From Candidatus Magnetominusculus dajiuhuensis (lineage in GTDB: Bacteria; Nitrospirota; Thermodesulfovibrionia; Thermodesulfovibrionales; Magnetobacteriaceae), in the NCBI GenBank assembly GCA_015233465.1, contig JADFXP010000008.1:51099-115098 (forward strand): 64,000 nucleotides of DNA, in the 5' to 3' direction. The translations under genes and the position numbers were made by a program. Every line of letters begins with the position of its first letter. Position 1 is the first letter of the stretch. Below, piece by piece: positions 16,260 through 24,849 of the stretch. The notes beneath the pieces were generated by a model. That model was not told the origin of the DNA and made no database searches. It was given only the letters and a program-made list of their open reading frames with translations.

Positions 16260-16931
16260 TTAATTGTTAGTACATCCGTTAGGACAGCCCTTAATCTTGC
16301 CTTCTCTGCACATATTTTTACCGCACATGCCCTTTCTTTGGTCAATAGTCGGTAAAATATCTCTGGTTGCATCTATGGCTTCCATTATTTGTGTATAACG
16401 TATCTCCATAAATTTACATTCATGACAATTTCCAGCGCATATGTCCAGTTCATTTAACCTAAAACATACCTGCGCAGCATCAAGATGCCTTATCTCGCAA
16501 TCCTTTACAGTACAGTTTAGAGATTCATAACATGGAACGATTTTAAGTCCAGACGGCCTTGCAAATATAAATCTTCTGTAATGATTATCATATCGCTTTA
16601 TACCTCTAATAAAATTGCTGTATAAAGCCGAAGGATACGCATTTTGAGCAGTTACTACAAGTAAATCCTTGTTAAACAACATCTCTTTGATTACTTCAAA
16701 ATCCTTAAGAATAAGAACTATCTTTGACAATTCATCCATATAATGCTCAGGGGAAACTAAAGTCATATTTTTAAAATCTATTTCTTCTTCTAATTTTGGA
16801 ATTCCCAATGAGTTGGCTGTTGCAGGCTTATGAGTATCAGTGCTTCTTCTAAAATTAGCCTCCTTAGCATTGTTGTAAAGAAGATTAATAGCACCCATCC
16901 CTGATAAACTTGAAACTCTTCTTTCTAACAT
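16260..16931 (-). CDS. Cysteine-rich protein of unknown function
   Basis: A 223-residue soluble protein I cannot name. The first half has few cysteines and contains a segment KDFEVIKEMLFNKDLLVVTA. The second half has 13 cysteines: CYESLNCTVKDCEIRHLD, then VCFRLNELDICAGNCHECKF, then MCGKNMCREGKIKGCPNGC. The middle part resembles the two-CW arrangement of the next gene downstream, with the tryptophans replaced, so the two may share a metal or redox role. GGAGG precedes the ATG, and a good promoter lies at 16984-17012. Confidence 0.65.
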   Translation of the reverse strand: MLERRVSSLSGMGAINLLYNNAKEANFRRSTDTHKPATANSLGIPKLEEEIDFKNMTLVSPEHYMDELSKIVLILKDFEVIKEMLFNKDLLVVTAQNAYPSALYSNFIRGIKRYDNHYRRFIFARPSGLKIVPCYESLNCTVKDCEIRHLDAAQVCFRLNELDICAGNCHECKFMEIRYTQIMEAIDATRDILPTIDQRKGMCGKNMCREGKIKGCPNGCTNN

Positions 16932-16983
16932 ATATAACCTCCATTGGTATAATAATTTATTCTTTAATGCTACACTTTAGAAT

Positions 16984-17012
16984 ATTATAGCAAAAAACAT
17001 GCTAATTTTCAA
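16984..17012 (-). promoter_or_regulatory. Sigma-70-like promoter, minus strand
   Basis: Read on the minus strand: TTGAAA (17012-17007), 17-base spacer, perfect TATAAT (16989-16984) with an extended -10 TGC before it. It would start transcription about 45 bases upstream of the ATG at 16931. Confidence 0.55.
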
Positions 17013-17068
17013 TTAATTAATACTATATTAAACAGAGTTTATTACGGAAAGATTATCAATAAACCTAT

Positions 17069-18250
17069 CTATATTTTTTCAATAATTTTTTCAATAATCT
17101 TTTCAATAATCTTTTCAATAATCTTAAAAGCTGCATCTTCCTTTTTCATCAAAGGATAAGAATATTCGTTGTCCTTGTCTATAATGGTTATCACATTAGT
17201 ATCACAGTCAAAGCCTGCCCCATCCATTGTTATATCATTAAACACGATCATATCCATTGATTTTTTCAATAATTTTTCCCTTGCTATATCTATTCTATTG
17301 CCAGTTTGAGCTGAAAATCCTACGACAAACGGGCATTTTTTTCCTGACGTTACCGCCTCAATTATATCATCGTTTTTTATAAGTTTCAGGGTAAAACTAT
17401 CGCTTTTAGAGACTTTTTGCTGAGAATAATTCTTTGGTTTATAATCAGCGACTGCTGCTGCCATTATCAAAATATCAACTGCACAATTTTCTAACACCGC
17501 CTGTTTCATTTGAGCCGCAGTCTGCACACTGATATGTCTAATCCCAGAAATAGGAGAAAGACAGGTATGTCCGCTTATAAGGGTCACATCAGCCCCCCTT
17601 AGATAAGCCTCCTTAGCCAAAGCATATCCCATCTTTCCTGAAGAACGATTAGAGATAAAACGCGCTGGATCTATAGGTTCTCTTGTAGGACCTGCGCTTA
17701 TCAAAACCTTCCTGCCTTTAAGATGAGCAGGTCTCATTGCCTTTAGAGCAGCATTGACTATTGTATCAAGTGCAGCCATCTTTCCAATTCCAACCTCTCC
17801 GCAAGCCAAACTCCCATGCTGAGGCGGAATCTCAATAACGCCTTTTTCTTTGAGATAATTTAATCTGTCATTAAATATTGAATCTTCATACATCCTATGA
17901 TTCATCGCTGGAGCAATAAGACGCGGACACTTTGAGGTCATAAATGAAGCGCTCAGCAGATTATCCAATAACCCGCATGAACATTTTGAGATAGTGTTTG
18001 CTGTAGCAGGGGCTATCAAAAAGGCATCTATATCATTAGTTATATCAATGTGTAAAAGCGGGATGTCAAAAAAATCGCTGTATACAGGATTTTCTGAAGT
18101 TACCTCAAGTGAAAGCGGAGTGACAAATCTTTTAGCAGCCTCTGTCATCACGACACTAACATCTATATCAAGACCCCTAAATAACCGTACCAGATCAGGA
18201 GTCTTATAAGCTGCAATACTTCCTGTAACCCCAAGCAGTATTTTTTTCAT
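17069..18250 (-). CDS. coaBC: Phosphopantothenoylcysteine decarboxylase / phosphopantothenate-cysteine ligase
   Basis: The bifunctional CoaBC of coenzyme A synthesis, 393 residues from the ATG at 18250 (MKKILLGVTGSIAAYK). A longer frame to 18343 runs through a repeat hairpin and is rejected. The CoaC half has the FMN-binding start, APAMNHRMYE and LACGEVGIGKMA. The CoaB half has ISAGPTREPIDPARFISN, SSGKMGYALA and AAAVADYKP. The C-terminus is extended by four tandem IIEK units from a 12-base repeat (17075-17122). A hairpin (18261-18283) sits 10 bases before the start and could cover the ribosome-binding site. The order remA-gmk-rpoZ-coaBC is conserved in many bacteria. Confidence 0.94.
   Translation of the reverse strand: MKKILLGVTGSIAAYKTPDLVRLFRGLDIDVSVVMTEAAKRFVTPLSLEVTSENPVYSDFFDIPLLHIDITNDIDAFLIAPATANTISKCSCGLLDNLLSASFMTSKCPRLIAPAMNHRMYEDSIFNDRLNYLKEKGVIEIPPQHGSLACGEVGIGKMAALDTIVNAALKAMRPAHLKGRKVLISAGPTREPIDPARFISNRSSGKMGYALAKEAYLRGADVTLISGHTCLSPISGIRHISVQTAAQMKQAVLENCAVDILIMAAAVADYKPKNYSQQKVSKSDSFTLKLIKNDDIIEAVTSGKKCPFVVGFSAQTGNRIDIAREKLLKKSMDMIVFNDITMDGAGFDCDTNVITIIDKDNEYSYPLMKKEDAAFKIIEKIIEKIIEKIIEKI
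17075..17122 (-). repeat. Four 12-base tandem units inside coaBC
   Basis: Four 12-base units (two with a CTTTTC start, two with TTTTTC, plus-strand view) each encode IIEK at the very C-terminus of CoaBC. Twelve-base changes keep frame, so copy number could vary without harm. Confidence 0.85.
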
Positions 18251-18260
18251 AAAATGAACT

Positions 18261-18402
18261 ACCCTGCGGCAAGACCGCAGGGTATCAAATAAATACCCCA
18301 CAAATGCGGGAGCAGTTGTGTCACCTGCTCCCGAAAGTTTCAAATTATATAAAGCACTCTATCACAACTTGAAATATGAGGAGCAGGTCACAGACCTGCT
18401 CC
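18261..18402. repeat. Three GC-rich hairpins between coaBC and rpoZ
   Basis: ACCCTGCGG/CCGCAGGGT (18261-18283), CGGGAGCAG/CTGCTCCCG (18307-18333) and GGAGCAGGT/ACCTGCTCC (18380-18402), all perfect. The last two are related in sequence and resemble the GGGGCAGG family at 11615. The intergenic region holds nothing else besides the heptamer array. Confidence 0.75.
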
Positions 18403-18410
18403 CGCAAAAA

Positions 18411-18480
18411 TCTCAAATCTCAAATCTCAAATCTCAAATCTCAAATCTCAAATCTCAAATCTCAAATCTCAAATCTCAAA
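18411..18480. repeat. Heptamer array, ten TCTCAAA units
   Basis: Ten perfect copies of TCTCAAA occupy 18411-18480 and abut the stop codon of rpoZ (18481-18483). A possible slipped-strand or phase-variable tract, here in the 3' untranslated region. Confidence 0.95.
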
Positions 18481-18942
18481 TCATAAATCGTCTTCTTCCT
18501 CTTCATCAACGCTGACATCTTCACTAACATCTTCTTCTACATCTTCATCATCATCGTCTGAATCCATACTGCTAAATATATCGTCAAACTTGCGTTTACC
18601 GCTGACTTCTTTCTCATCAAGATAAAATTTAAGGTCTTTTTCAAGTTCTGAGAGATCTTCTGGTTCGGTTTCCCTGCGTTTTTCCTCAAGGAACTTCTTG
18701 TAATCAATCTTTTTAGCCTCTTCTTTAGCTAACTTAGCCTCTGGTCCAACTATGAAATCCAACATTCCGCTTACAGCCTCTTCAAGGGCAATCGTTGTGA
18801 CCTTTACTGAGGTTGTCTTAATCTTTGGATTTCCCTTTAACGCTAAATCCTTTGCCCTTTGAGCTACAATGTTTACGAGTCTAAAACGACTGTCAATATT
18901 TAAATTATCATAAGTGACAGGCACAGATATTACATCTTTCAA
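18481..18942 (-). CDS. rpoZ: RNA polymerase omega subunit with long acidic tail
   Basis: The first 60-70 residues match RpoZ: DSRFRLVNIVAQRAKDLA, then KTTSVKVTTIALEEAVSGML. The protein is 153 residues, about twice the usual length. The extra part is a charged linker (KLAKEEAKKIDYKKFLEEKR) and an almost purely acidic end of about 35 residues (DSDDDDEDVEEDV, DEEEEDDL). Omega helps RNA polymerase assembly and, in some phyla, ppGpp binding. The tail has no known role and could contact basic proteins or mimic DNA. Located between gmk and coaBC, as usual. Confidence 0.88.
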   Translation of the reverse strand: MKDVISVPVTYDNLNIDSRFRLVNIVAQRAKDLALKGNPKIKTTSVKVTTIALEEAVSGMLDFIVGPEAKLAKEEAKKIDYKKFLEEKRRETEPEDLSELEKDLKFYLDEKEVSGKRKFDDIFSSMDSDDDDEDVEEDVSEDVSVDEEEEDDL

Positions 18943-18968
18943 ATTCTACCTCCTAATTCTATAATGAA

Positions 18969-19604
18969 TTATTCTTCTTCTAAATATTTAGAAATATCTT
19001 CAATCCTATCGGTATCCAATAAATCGCGTTTAAGCCTATTAGAGAGAATAATAGACTCAATATCCTTATATGCCTTAATTAATTCATCATTAACAACCAA
19101 AAAATCATATTTTTCAAATTCCTTTATCTCAGCCCTTGATTTATCTAACCTCACGGCAATATCCTCTGAGGTATTGGTGTTTCTATCTTTAAGCCTCTGA
19201 GCAAGCACTTCTAAAGATGGAGGGAGTATAAAAATAGTTACAATGTTTTTCATCCTTTGCTTTAACTGAATAGCGCCTTGCGTATCTATATCAAGCAAGA
19301 CATCACATCCTGACAACAGTATATCTTCAACTCTCTTTTGCGAAGTGCCATAATAATTCCCAAAGACCTCGGCATATTCAAGGAATTCATTATTTTCAAG
19401 TTTTTGTTTAAATTGTTTATGAGTTATAAATGTATAATTAACATTGTTAACCTCACCTGTCCTTGGAGGACGGGTTGTATAAGAAACAGATTCCTTTAAA
19501 TCAGGAATATTTTCAATAAGTTTCTTGCAAAGAGTAGTCTTACCCGTGCCTGAAGGGGCAGAGACTATAAATAACGTGCCTTTAATTTTCTTTAATACCA
19601 TCAA
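18969..19604 (-). CDS. gmk: Guanylate kinase
   Basis: A 211-residue GMP kinase (ATP + GMP to ADP + GDP). P-loop [15 protein letters not shown] at about residues 14-28, GMP-binding [19 protein letters not shown], then [16 protein letters not shown] and LDIDTQGA. The start at 19604 overlaps the end of the remA-type gene by 4 bases, so they are translationally coupled. rpoZ follows after 26 bases. Confidence 0.96.
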   Translation of the reverse strand: MMVLKKIKGTLFIVSAPSGTGKTTLCKKLIENIPDLKESVSYTTRPPRTGEVNNVNYTFITHKQFKQKLENNEFLEYAEVFGNYYGTSQKRVEDILLSGCDVLLDIDTQGAIQLKQRMKNIVTIFILPPSLEVLAQRLKDRNTNTSEDIAVRLDKSRAEIKEFEKYDFLVVNDELIKAYKDIESIILSNRLKRDLLDTDRIEDISKYLEEE

Positions 19605-19834
19605 CTTGGATCATTTATCCTTTGGACAAGAGTTTCTGTACTGAGACCAGAAAGTATAATATGCCCGCTGTCTGTAACGATAATTGAGCGTGTACGTCTG
19701 CCCTCAGTTGCGTCAACTAACAAGTGCATATCCCTTGCCTCTTCTCTTAACCGCTTCATAGGAGCCGATGCAGGGGATAAAATACTTATTACCCTTCCCG
19801 CAGCAACGACATTGCCAAACCCTATATTAACCAT
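19601..19834 (-). CDS. remA: RemA-family (DUF370) regulatory protein
   Basis: A 77-residue protein starting [19 protein letters not shown] and containing [19 protein letters not shown], matching RemA, a DNA-binding regulator of matrix genes in Bacillus and of unknown role elsewhere. A longer frame from 19861 adds nine residues that the family lacks, and neither start has a strong ribosome-binding site, so 19834 is chosen from family alignment. It precedes gmk with a 4-base overlap, the conserved order. Confidence 0.88.
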   Translation of the reverse strand: MVNIGFGNVVAAGRVISILSPASAPMKRLREEARDMHLLVDATEGRRTRSIIVTDSGHIILSGLSTETLVQRINDPS

Positions 19835-19890
19835 AATTGCATTTTTATTTCCACTCTGCATTCATTATAATATATTTTCTTACTCATTTT

Positions 19891-19918
19891 TTGCAATTTT
19901 ATTAAACATTTTTATAAT
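19891..19918 (+). promoter_or_regulatory. Sigma-70-like promoter for the WD40-caspase gene
   Basis: TTGCAA (19891-19896), 16-base spacer, perfect TATAAT (19913-19918), leaving a leader of about 65 bases. AAAGGAG at 19976-19982 precedes the ATG at 19990. Confidence 0.5.
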
Positions 19919-19989
19919 GGCTTACAAACATGATTGTAAAAATGACCAATCTTTTGATAGTATATCCAAATCTCTAAAGGAGAAAACTC

Positions 19990-22896
19990 ATGAAACAGAG
20001 ACTTTATAAATTTATCCCTTTATCTGTATTCATATTTCTATTAGCGGTATCAAATGTCCTTGCAGATGACCCAATACTCACCCTTGATACTGGCGGGCAT
20101 ATGGCTGCGATTAAAAAGATCATCACAATGAAGGATGGTAAGCACATAATATCAGCATCCGATGATAAGACCATCCGCATCTGGGATATTGAAACAGGCA
20201 TTGAAACTCAAAAGATACTCGGACAAATCAGCGGAGGCGGAGAAGGAAAGATTTTCGCCATTGCCCTTACCCCTGATGAAAGATGGCTTGCAGTTGGTGG
20301 ATATTTAGCAGGTGAATCAAATGAAGATAAATCAGCTATCCGTATCTATGACCTCACAACTGGAAAACTTTCTAAGGTTCTTAAATCTCATAACAATAAA
20401 ATTGAAGACCTATCAATAAGCAATGACGGAAGATACTTAGTATCAGGCTCAAGCGACTCTACTGTAAAGGTATGGGATATAAATAATAATTTCTCATTAG
20501 TCTCTACCTTAAGCGGCCATACAACCGCGGTATTTGCAGTAGCTATATTTAAAGAAGACAATGATTATAAAATTGTCTCTGCTGGAGATGATAATAAGCT
20601 GAAACTCTGGTCTTTAAATGAGAATAAAGAATTAATCTCATATACCCACAGCGATAAATTAAGATTCCTAGCAGTAAATGAAAAATACATTGCAACATGT
20701 GGATTTGGCAAAGAGATACTAATATTTAACCATAAACTAATCAATATACAAAATATAGGTTCTATTACAGTTCCAAAAGGTCTGTCATTCTCGCCTGACG
20801 GAAAACTGCTTGCTGCTGGAGCATCTTCACCTCCTCGAACATGTTATGTATATGACAGCACTGACAATTTTAAGAAAATTTCTTCTTTTGATAAACACGA
20901 TAACGTTACAATGGCAGTAACATTTGTAGATAATCATACAGTAGCTACTGGAGGCGGAGATAATAAAGAAATCTATATCTGGGATGCTTACACAGGAATT
21001 GAGAAAAAGCTGATAAAAGGTCATGGGAATACTATCTGGTTAGTGGGAATAAAAGGGAAGGAGATAGCCTTTAGGACTACATTTCTACCATTTAATGAAA
21101 TACGTAAACATCTCGGCGACTTTGAAAAAAAGATAAATCTTGAGACATTCACTGTTAGCAAGGTAACCGATGATCAAGAATATAAAAGGATAGAGAAAAA
21201 TTATCAAGGTTTTTCACTAAAACACAGACCAAACGGTCAATATGGTTATCAAGACAGCATGCTTCAAATTACTGAAAACGGCAAGGACAGAGGACTCATT
21301 ATAAGGGATGCGACAAATGGATATAGACACTGCATCTACGGTTTTACAGGGTTTGGAGCAATAATATCAGGCGGATTAAACGGTTTTCTTACAGCATATG
21401 ACAGTCAAGGCCAAAAGACTGCATCATTCATCGGTCATACGGGTCAGATTTGGGCTGCTGCAATAGAGGGAGACACCCTTGTCACAGGCTCTGATGACCA
21501 GACAATAAGGATATGGGATTTAAAGGAATTAAAGGCAGGCAAAATCAAGATTTACCCCATGTTAAGCATTTTCATATCAGATGATAACGAATGGGTTACA
21601 TGGACGAACGAAGGGTTTTTTAACGCGTCAAAAAACGGCGCAAGATACATTACCTATCACATTAACAAAGGCTCAGACAATGCAGCAGGCAATGTCACTG
21701 TTGATAAACTTTATAACTCATTTTATCGTCCTGACCTTATTGAGGCAAGACTCAATATCAAGGATATTTCACAATACGCTAAAGATATAAATATAAATCA
21801 ACTCCTAAAAGGAGGACTCCCTCCAAGGGTTGAGATGATAACTGCATCAGGCACTGCACAAACCAAAGATATAAAACTAAAGGCAAGACTCTGTGACACT
21901 GGAGAGGGCATTGGCGATGTAACGATGTATATAAACGATGTCCCAGTATCAATAGAACAATCAGGCAGGGGCATAACTATTAAAGGCAGCAAACAGTCTA
22001 AAGAGCTTAACTGCGCAGACTTTGAGAAACTAATATCCTTGCAGCAAGGGACAAATAAGATTGGTATAATGGCGATGAATAAGGGAAATACCATTGAATC
22101 CAATAAGCCTGAGATAGAATTAATCTACAAATCCAAGACCATAGAAAAGCCAGACCTTCATATCATGACAATAGCTATAAATAAATATAATGATATAGAC
22201 CTGAGGCTGAAATATTCAGTAAATGACGCAAATGGGATAATAGAAACAATTAAAAAGCGTTCAGCCCCGCTCTTTAATAAAATTCATGTATATTCAATCC
22301 ACGATAAAGAGGCTACAAAAAATAATATCCAAAAGATGTTTGAGCAGATTAAAACAAGTTCAGATGATGTATTTATACTCTTTATAGCTGGACACGGCAT
22401 AACATATCAAAAAGACGGCAGTTATTATTATATCCCTGTAGATTTTAGATATACATCCAATGAAGCAATCCCAATAACAGGCGTATCTATTGATGATTTC
22501 AAGAGATATTTAACCAATATAAAGGCGCTAAAATCTCTATTATTAGTAGATACCTGTAACAGCGGATCATTTTCAGAGGCTATAGCAAGCAGAGGTATGC
22601 TTGAAAAAACTGCGGTTAATAAATTAACCCGCGCAATAGGCAGGTCAACAATAGTTGCAAGCAGCAAAGACCAAGTAGCACTTGAAGGAATTGAGGGTCA
22701 CGGAGTATTCACATTCTCAGTATTAAAGGCATTTAATGGGCTGGGTAATTATAAGAATAATCAATTAACCATAAATGCTCTAGCAACAATTGTTGAAGAG
22801 ACACTGCCAGAAATAACGATGAAAAAATGGGGCTATGAACAGATTCCACAAAAGAATCTGCAAGGGATGGATTTTCCGATTGGAGTAACCTTTTAA
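19990..22896 (+). CDS. Exported WD40-repeat protein with C-terminal caspase-like peptidase
   Basis: A 968-residue protein. A signal peptide (about 1-25, ending NVLADD) suggests a periplasmic or outer-surface location. WD40 repeats cover about 35-510, with blades such as SDDKTIRIWDIE, SSDSTVKVWDIN and SDDQTIRIWDLK. A linker follows, then a caspase/metacaspase p20-like domain from about residue 715 with the dyad His802 (FIAGHGITY) and Cys856 (LLVDTCNSGSF). Both catalytic residues are present. WD40-caspase fusions are known in bacteria, but their substrates are mostly unknown. The gene has its own promoter and no partner downstream; a repeat overlaps its stop. Confidence 0.88.
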   Translation: MKQRLYKFIPLSVFIFLLAVSNVLADDPILTLDTGGHMAAIKKIITMKDGKHIISASDDKTIRIWDIETGIETQKILGQISGGGEGKIFAIALTPDERWLAVGGYLAGESNEDKSAIRIYDLTTGKLSKVLKSHNNKIEDLSISNDGRYLVSGSSDSTVKVWDINNNFSLVSTLSGHTTAVFAVAIFKEDNDYKIVSAGDDNKLKLWSLNENKELISYTHSDKLRFLAVNEKYIATCGFGKEILIFNHKLINIQNIGSITVPKGLSFSPDGKLLAAGASSPPRTCYVYDSTDNFKKISSFDKHDNVTMAVTFVDNHTVATGGGDNKEIYIWDAYTGIEKKLIKGHGNTIWLVGIKGKEIAFRTTFLPFNEIRKHLGDFEKKINLETFTVSKVTDDQEYKRIEKNYQGFSLKHRPNGQYGYQDSMLQITENGKDRGLIIRDATNGYRHCIYGFTGFGAIISGGLNGFLTAYDSQGQKTASFIGHTGQIWAAAIEGDTLVTGSDDQTIRIWDLKELKAGKIKIYPMLSIFISDDNEWVTWTNEGFFNASKNGARYITYHINKGSDNAAGNVTVDKLYNSFYRPDLIEARLNIKDISQYAKDININQLLKGGLPPRVEMITASGTAQTKDIKLKARLCDTGEGIGDVTMYINDVPVSIEQSGRGITIKGSKQSKELNCADFEKLISLQQGTNKIGIMAMNKGNTIESNKPEIELIYKSKTIEKPDLHIMTIAINKYNDIDLRLKYSVNDANGIIETIKKRSAPLFNKIHVYSIHDKEATKNNIQKMFEQIKTSSDDVFILFIAGHGITYQKDGSYYYIPVDFRYTSNEAIPITGVSIDDFKRYLTNIKALKSLLLVDTCNSGSFSEAIASRGMLEKTAVNKLTRAIGRSTIVASSKDQVALEGIEGHGVFTFSVLKAFNGLGNYKNNQLTINALATIVEETLPEITMKKWGYEQIPQKNLQGMDFPIGVTF

Positions 22897-22966
22897 GGGT
22901 TTTTATAACGGGTCTACGACCCTGCCCTTAAAAATCCCGCAAGGGGACTTGTCCCCTTGACCCATT
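22887..22966 (-). repeat. GC-rich double-hairpin repeat, copy 4 (extended)
   Basis: Reverse copy with the GGGTCTACGACCC insert, arms AAGGGGA/TCCCCTT. It overlaps the last codons of the WD40-caspase gene, and faces copy 5 at 23020 in opposite orientation. Confidence 0.75.
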
Positions 22967-23019
22967 TACTTTTGTTTATTATTTCATAAGAAACAGGTCA
23001 TAATAAGTAACCTAAAATT

Positions 23020-23073
23020 ATGGGTTCAAAGGATATTAGACCCTTTGCGGGAGTTTGAGGGCAGAGCCCTCAT
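23020..23073 (+). repeat. GC-rich double-hairpin repeat, copy 5, partly coding
   Basis: Forward copy, ATGGGTTCAAAGG to GAGGGCAGAGCCCTCATG. Bases 23036-23073 form the 3' end of the cyclase gene (residues EGSALKLPQRV). Together with copy 4 it forms an inverted pair between convergent genes. Confidence 0.75.
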
Positions 23074-24808
23074 GAAAATATCTCTCAACCTCTTTTGGAA
23101 TTGAAGTAAAATGAATCTTAATCATAGGGTATTCCAAAGTAGATATTACCTTACAGTATATTTCTTCAAATAAGCTCTCTCCATTTTCGCCGATAATTGT
23201 AATCTTCAGATTAGTAAAATCCCTGACCTTTGAACTTGCTAAGATCATCGCCTGATGCCTTGAAAGCTCTAAAATAACTGCCTTATTTTGAACTTCATCC
23301 ATACGTTTCCCGTCTATAACGCTGTAATAAATCTGCAACTCTGTTTTAAGTTTACGCAGTGGATCGCTGATTATATTTAGATTAAGATTATATTCCCCGC
23401 TAATACCTATAATATCAGATATTTTAATAGGTTGATTAACGCCTTTAATTCTTACCTCTTGTGTGTATTTTATCTTTAAAATACTGCCGCAGTCTTTGAC
23501 TGTCTCCTCAGATACAAGAACCTGTCCTCCTATTGTGCATGATTCAATCCTTGAGGTAAGATTGACATGACTACCAACAATCCCATATTTTGAACGCTTT
23601 TCTGAACCAATATTGCCAACGACTACCTCACCAGTATTAATCCCAATCCCCATCTCTATTTCTGGAAACCCCTTATCTCTATTCCATTTATTTACATCTT
23701 GCATTGCTATCTGCATAGAAAGCGCACATGCAGCAGCCTTTACTGCGTGACCAACAGTCCAAACAGGCGCTCCAAATATTACAAGTATCGCATCTCCTAT
23801 GAATTCATCAATTGTCCCTTGATATTTAATGATTATCTCTGTCATAACTCCAAGATAATTATTTAAAATTGCAACTACTGCCTCAGGCGATAACCGTTCA
23901 GACATTCCAGTAAATCCGCGCAGGTCTGTCATCATTATAGTCAGCCTTTGTTTTTTTCCCCCAAGTTCAAGCCCCTTTGGGGTTGAAATAATGCTTGTAA
24001 CGATCTCATCAGAGAGATAACGTCCGAAGACCTCTTTGATAAAATTATTTCGTTTTTCAAGTTCTGCGTTTAAATATTGAATATGCTTCATTGACTTGAG
24101 AGAGTCTCTCATATAGATTAGAGCATTAGTAAGTTTTCCCACCTCATCGTTTAGTATTGCATGAGGAATATCTATATTAAGGTTGCCGTCTGCTATACCC
24201 ATTGTTGCCAAAGTAAGCCCTTTGAGGGGTTTAATGATTGATGCAGTTATAAGTGCAATTATAGTTGATAATATAATAATTCCTATTAGTCCTATCATAA
24301 AAATTATTCTTTGCAAATGATCTATATATGCGAGCAATTCGTTATTTGGAAATACCACGCATAATGACCAGCCCTCTGAGGATAATGGGGCATAATATAA
24401 CCAGCAATCCTTTTTACCAATAAAATCATCTAAAAAAACGATTCCAGACTTTCCTGAAACCATATCATTACCAATATTATGAAGCTTTATATTATTCGTA
24501 GTATCAGCAATAGTAAAAATAGTGCCGTGCATAATTAATCTTTTATCTGGATGGGTAATAATTGCGCCTTTTTTTGAAATCAAAAATCCAAAACCAGTTT
24601 CAAAAATCTTTATAGATGAGACAATCTTCTCTAACCACTCCAGTGAGACATCAGATGTCATCACGCCAAGAAAATACTTCTTAGATAGTGTTTCTTTATA
24701 AAATGGCACAGAAAATGTAGCCATTAAGATATTGCCTCCACCTTCATCGTAATAAGGCTCGCTCCATATCGCTTTATTTAAATCCCTTGGCAGCTTAAAC
24801 CAATCCAT
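23036..24808 (-). CDS. Class III adenylate/guanylate cyclase, main part (frameshifted from 24850-25245)
   Basis: A 590-residue frame holding the rest of a Cache sensor domain, a membrane helix (MIGLIGIIILSTIIALITA), a HAMP-like segment and a class III cyclase domain. Metal-binding Asp are in MMTDLRGFTG and EFIGDAILVIFG. The transition-state region is SKYGIVGSHVNLTSRIE. The base-specificity position before IGD is Glu, as in guanylyl cyclases, not the Lys usual in adenylyl cyclases, so cGMP is possible. A PilZ-like stretch follows at the C-terminus, and the last residues come from a repeat. The N-terminal part of the gene is in another frame upstream, so the ATG at 24808 is probably not the natural start. 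Confidence 0.85.
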   Translation of the reverse strand: MDWFKLPRDLNKAIWSEPYYDEGGGNILMATFSVPFYKETLSKKYFLGVMTSDVSLEWLEKIVSSIKIFETGFGFLISKKGAIITHPDKRLIMHGTIFTIADTTNNIKLHNIGNDMVSGKSGIVFLDDFIGKKDCWLYYAPLSSEGWSLCVVFPNNELLAYIDHLQRIIFMIGLIGIIILSTIIALITASIIKPLKGLTLATMGIADGNLNIDIPHAILNDEVGKLTNALIYMRDSLKSMKHIQYLNAELEKRNNFIKEVFGRYLSDEIVTSIISTPKGLELGGKKQRLTIMMTDLRGFTGMSERLSPEAVVAILNNYLGVMTEIIIKYQGTIDEFIGDAILVIFGAPVWTVGHAVKAAACALSMQIAMQDVNKWNRDKGFPEIEMGIGINTGEVVVGNIGSEKRSKYGIVGSHVNLTSRIESCTIGGQVLVSEETVKDCGSILKIKYTQEVRIKGVNQPIKISDIIGISGEYNLNLNIISDPLRKLKTELQIYYSVIDGKRMDEVQNKAVILELSRHQAMILASSKVRDFTNLKITIIGENGESLFEEIYCKVISTLEYPMIKIHFTSIPKEVERYFHEGSALKLPQRV

Positions 24809-24849
24809 ATCAAAATAATGATAATCCTCTCCGCCAAGATATTTAAATT

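Noticed and set aside
17069..18343. Longer coaBC frame starting at 18343
   Set aside because: The extra 31 residues are encoded by GC-rich hairpins, and the family start MKKILLGVTGSIAAYK is at 18250.
18411..18480. Heptamer array as a CRISPR array
   Set aside because: Units are 7 bases with no spacers and no cas genes are present.
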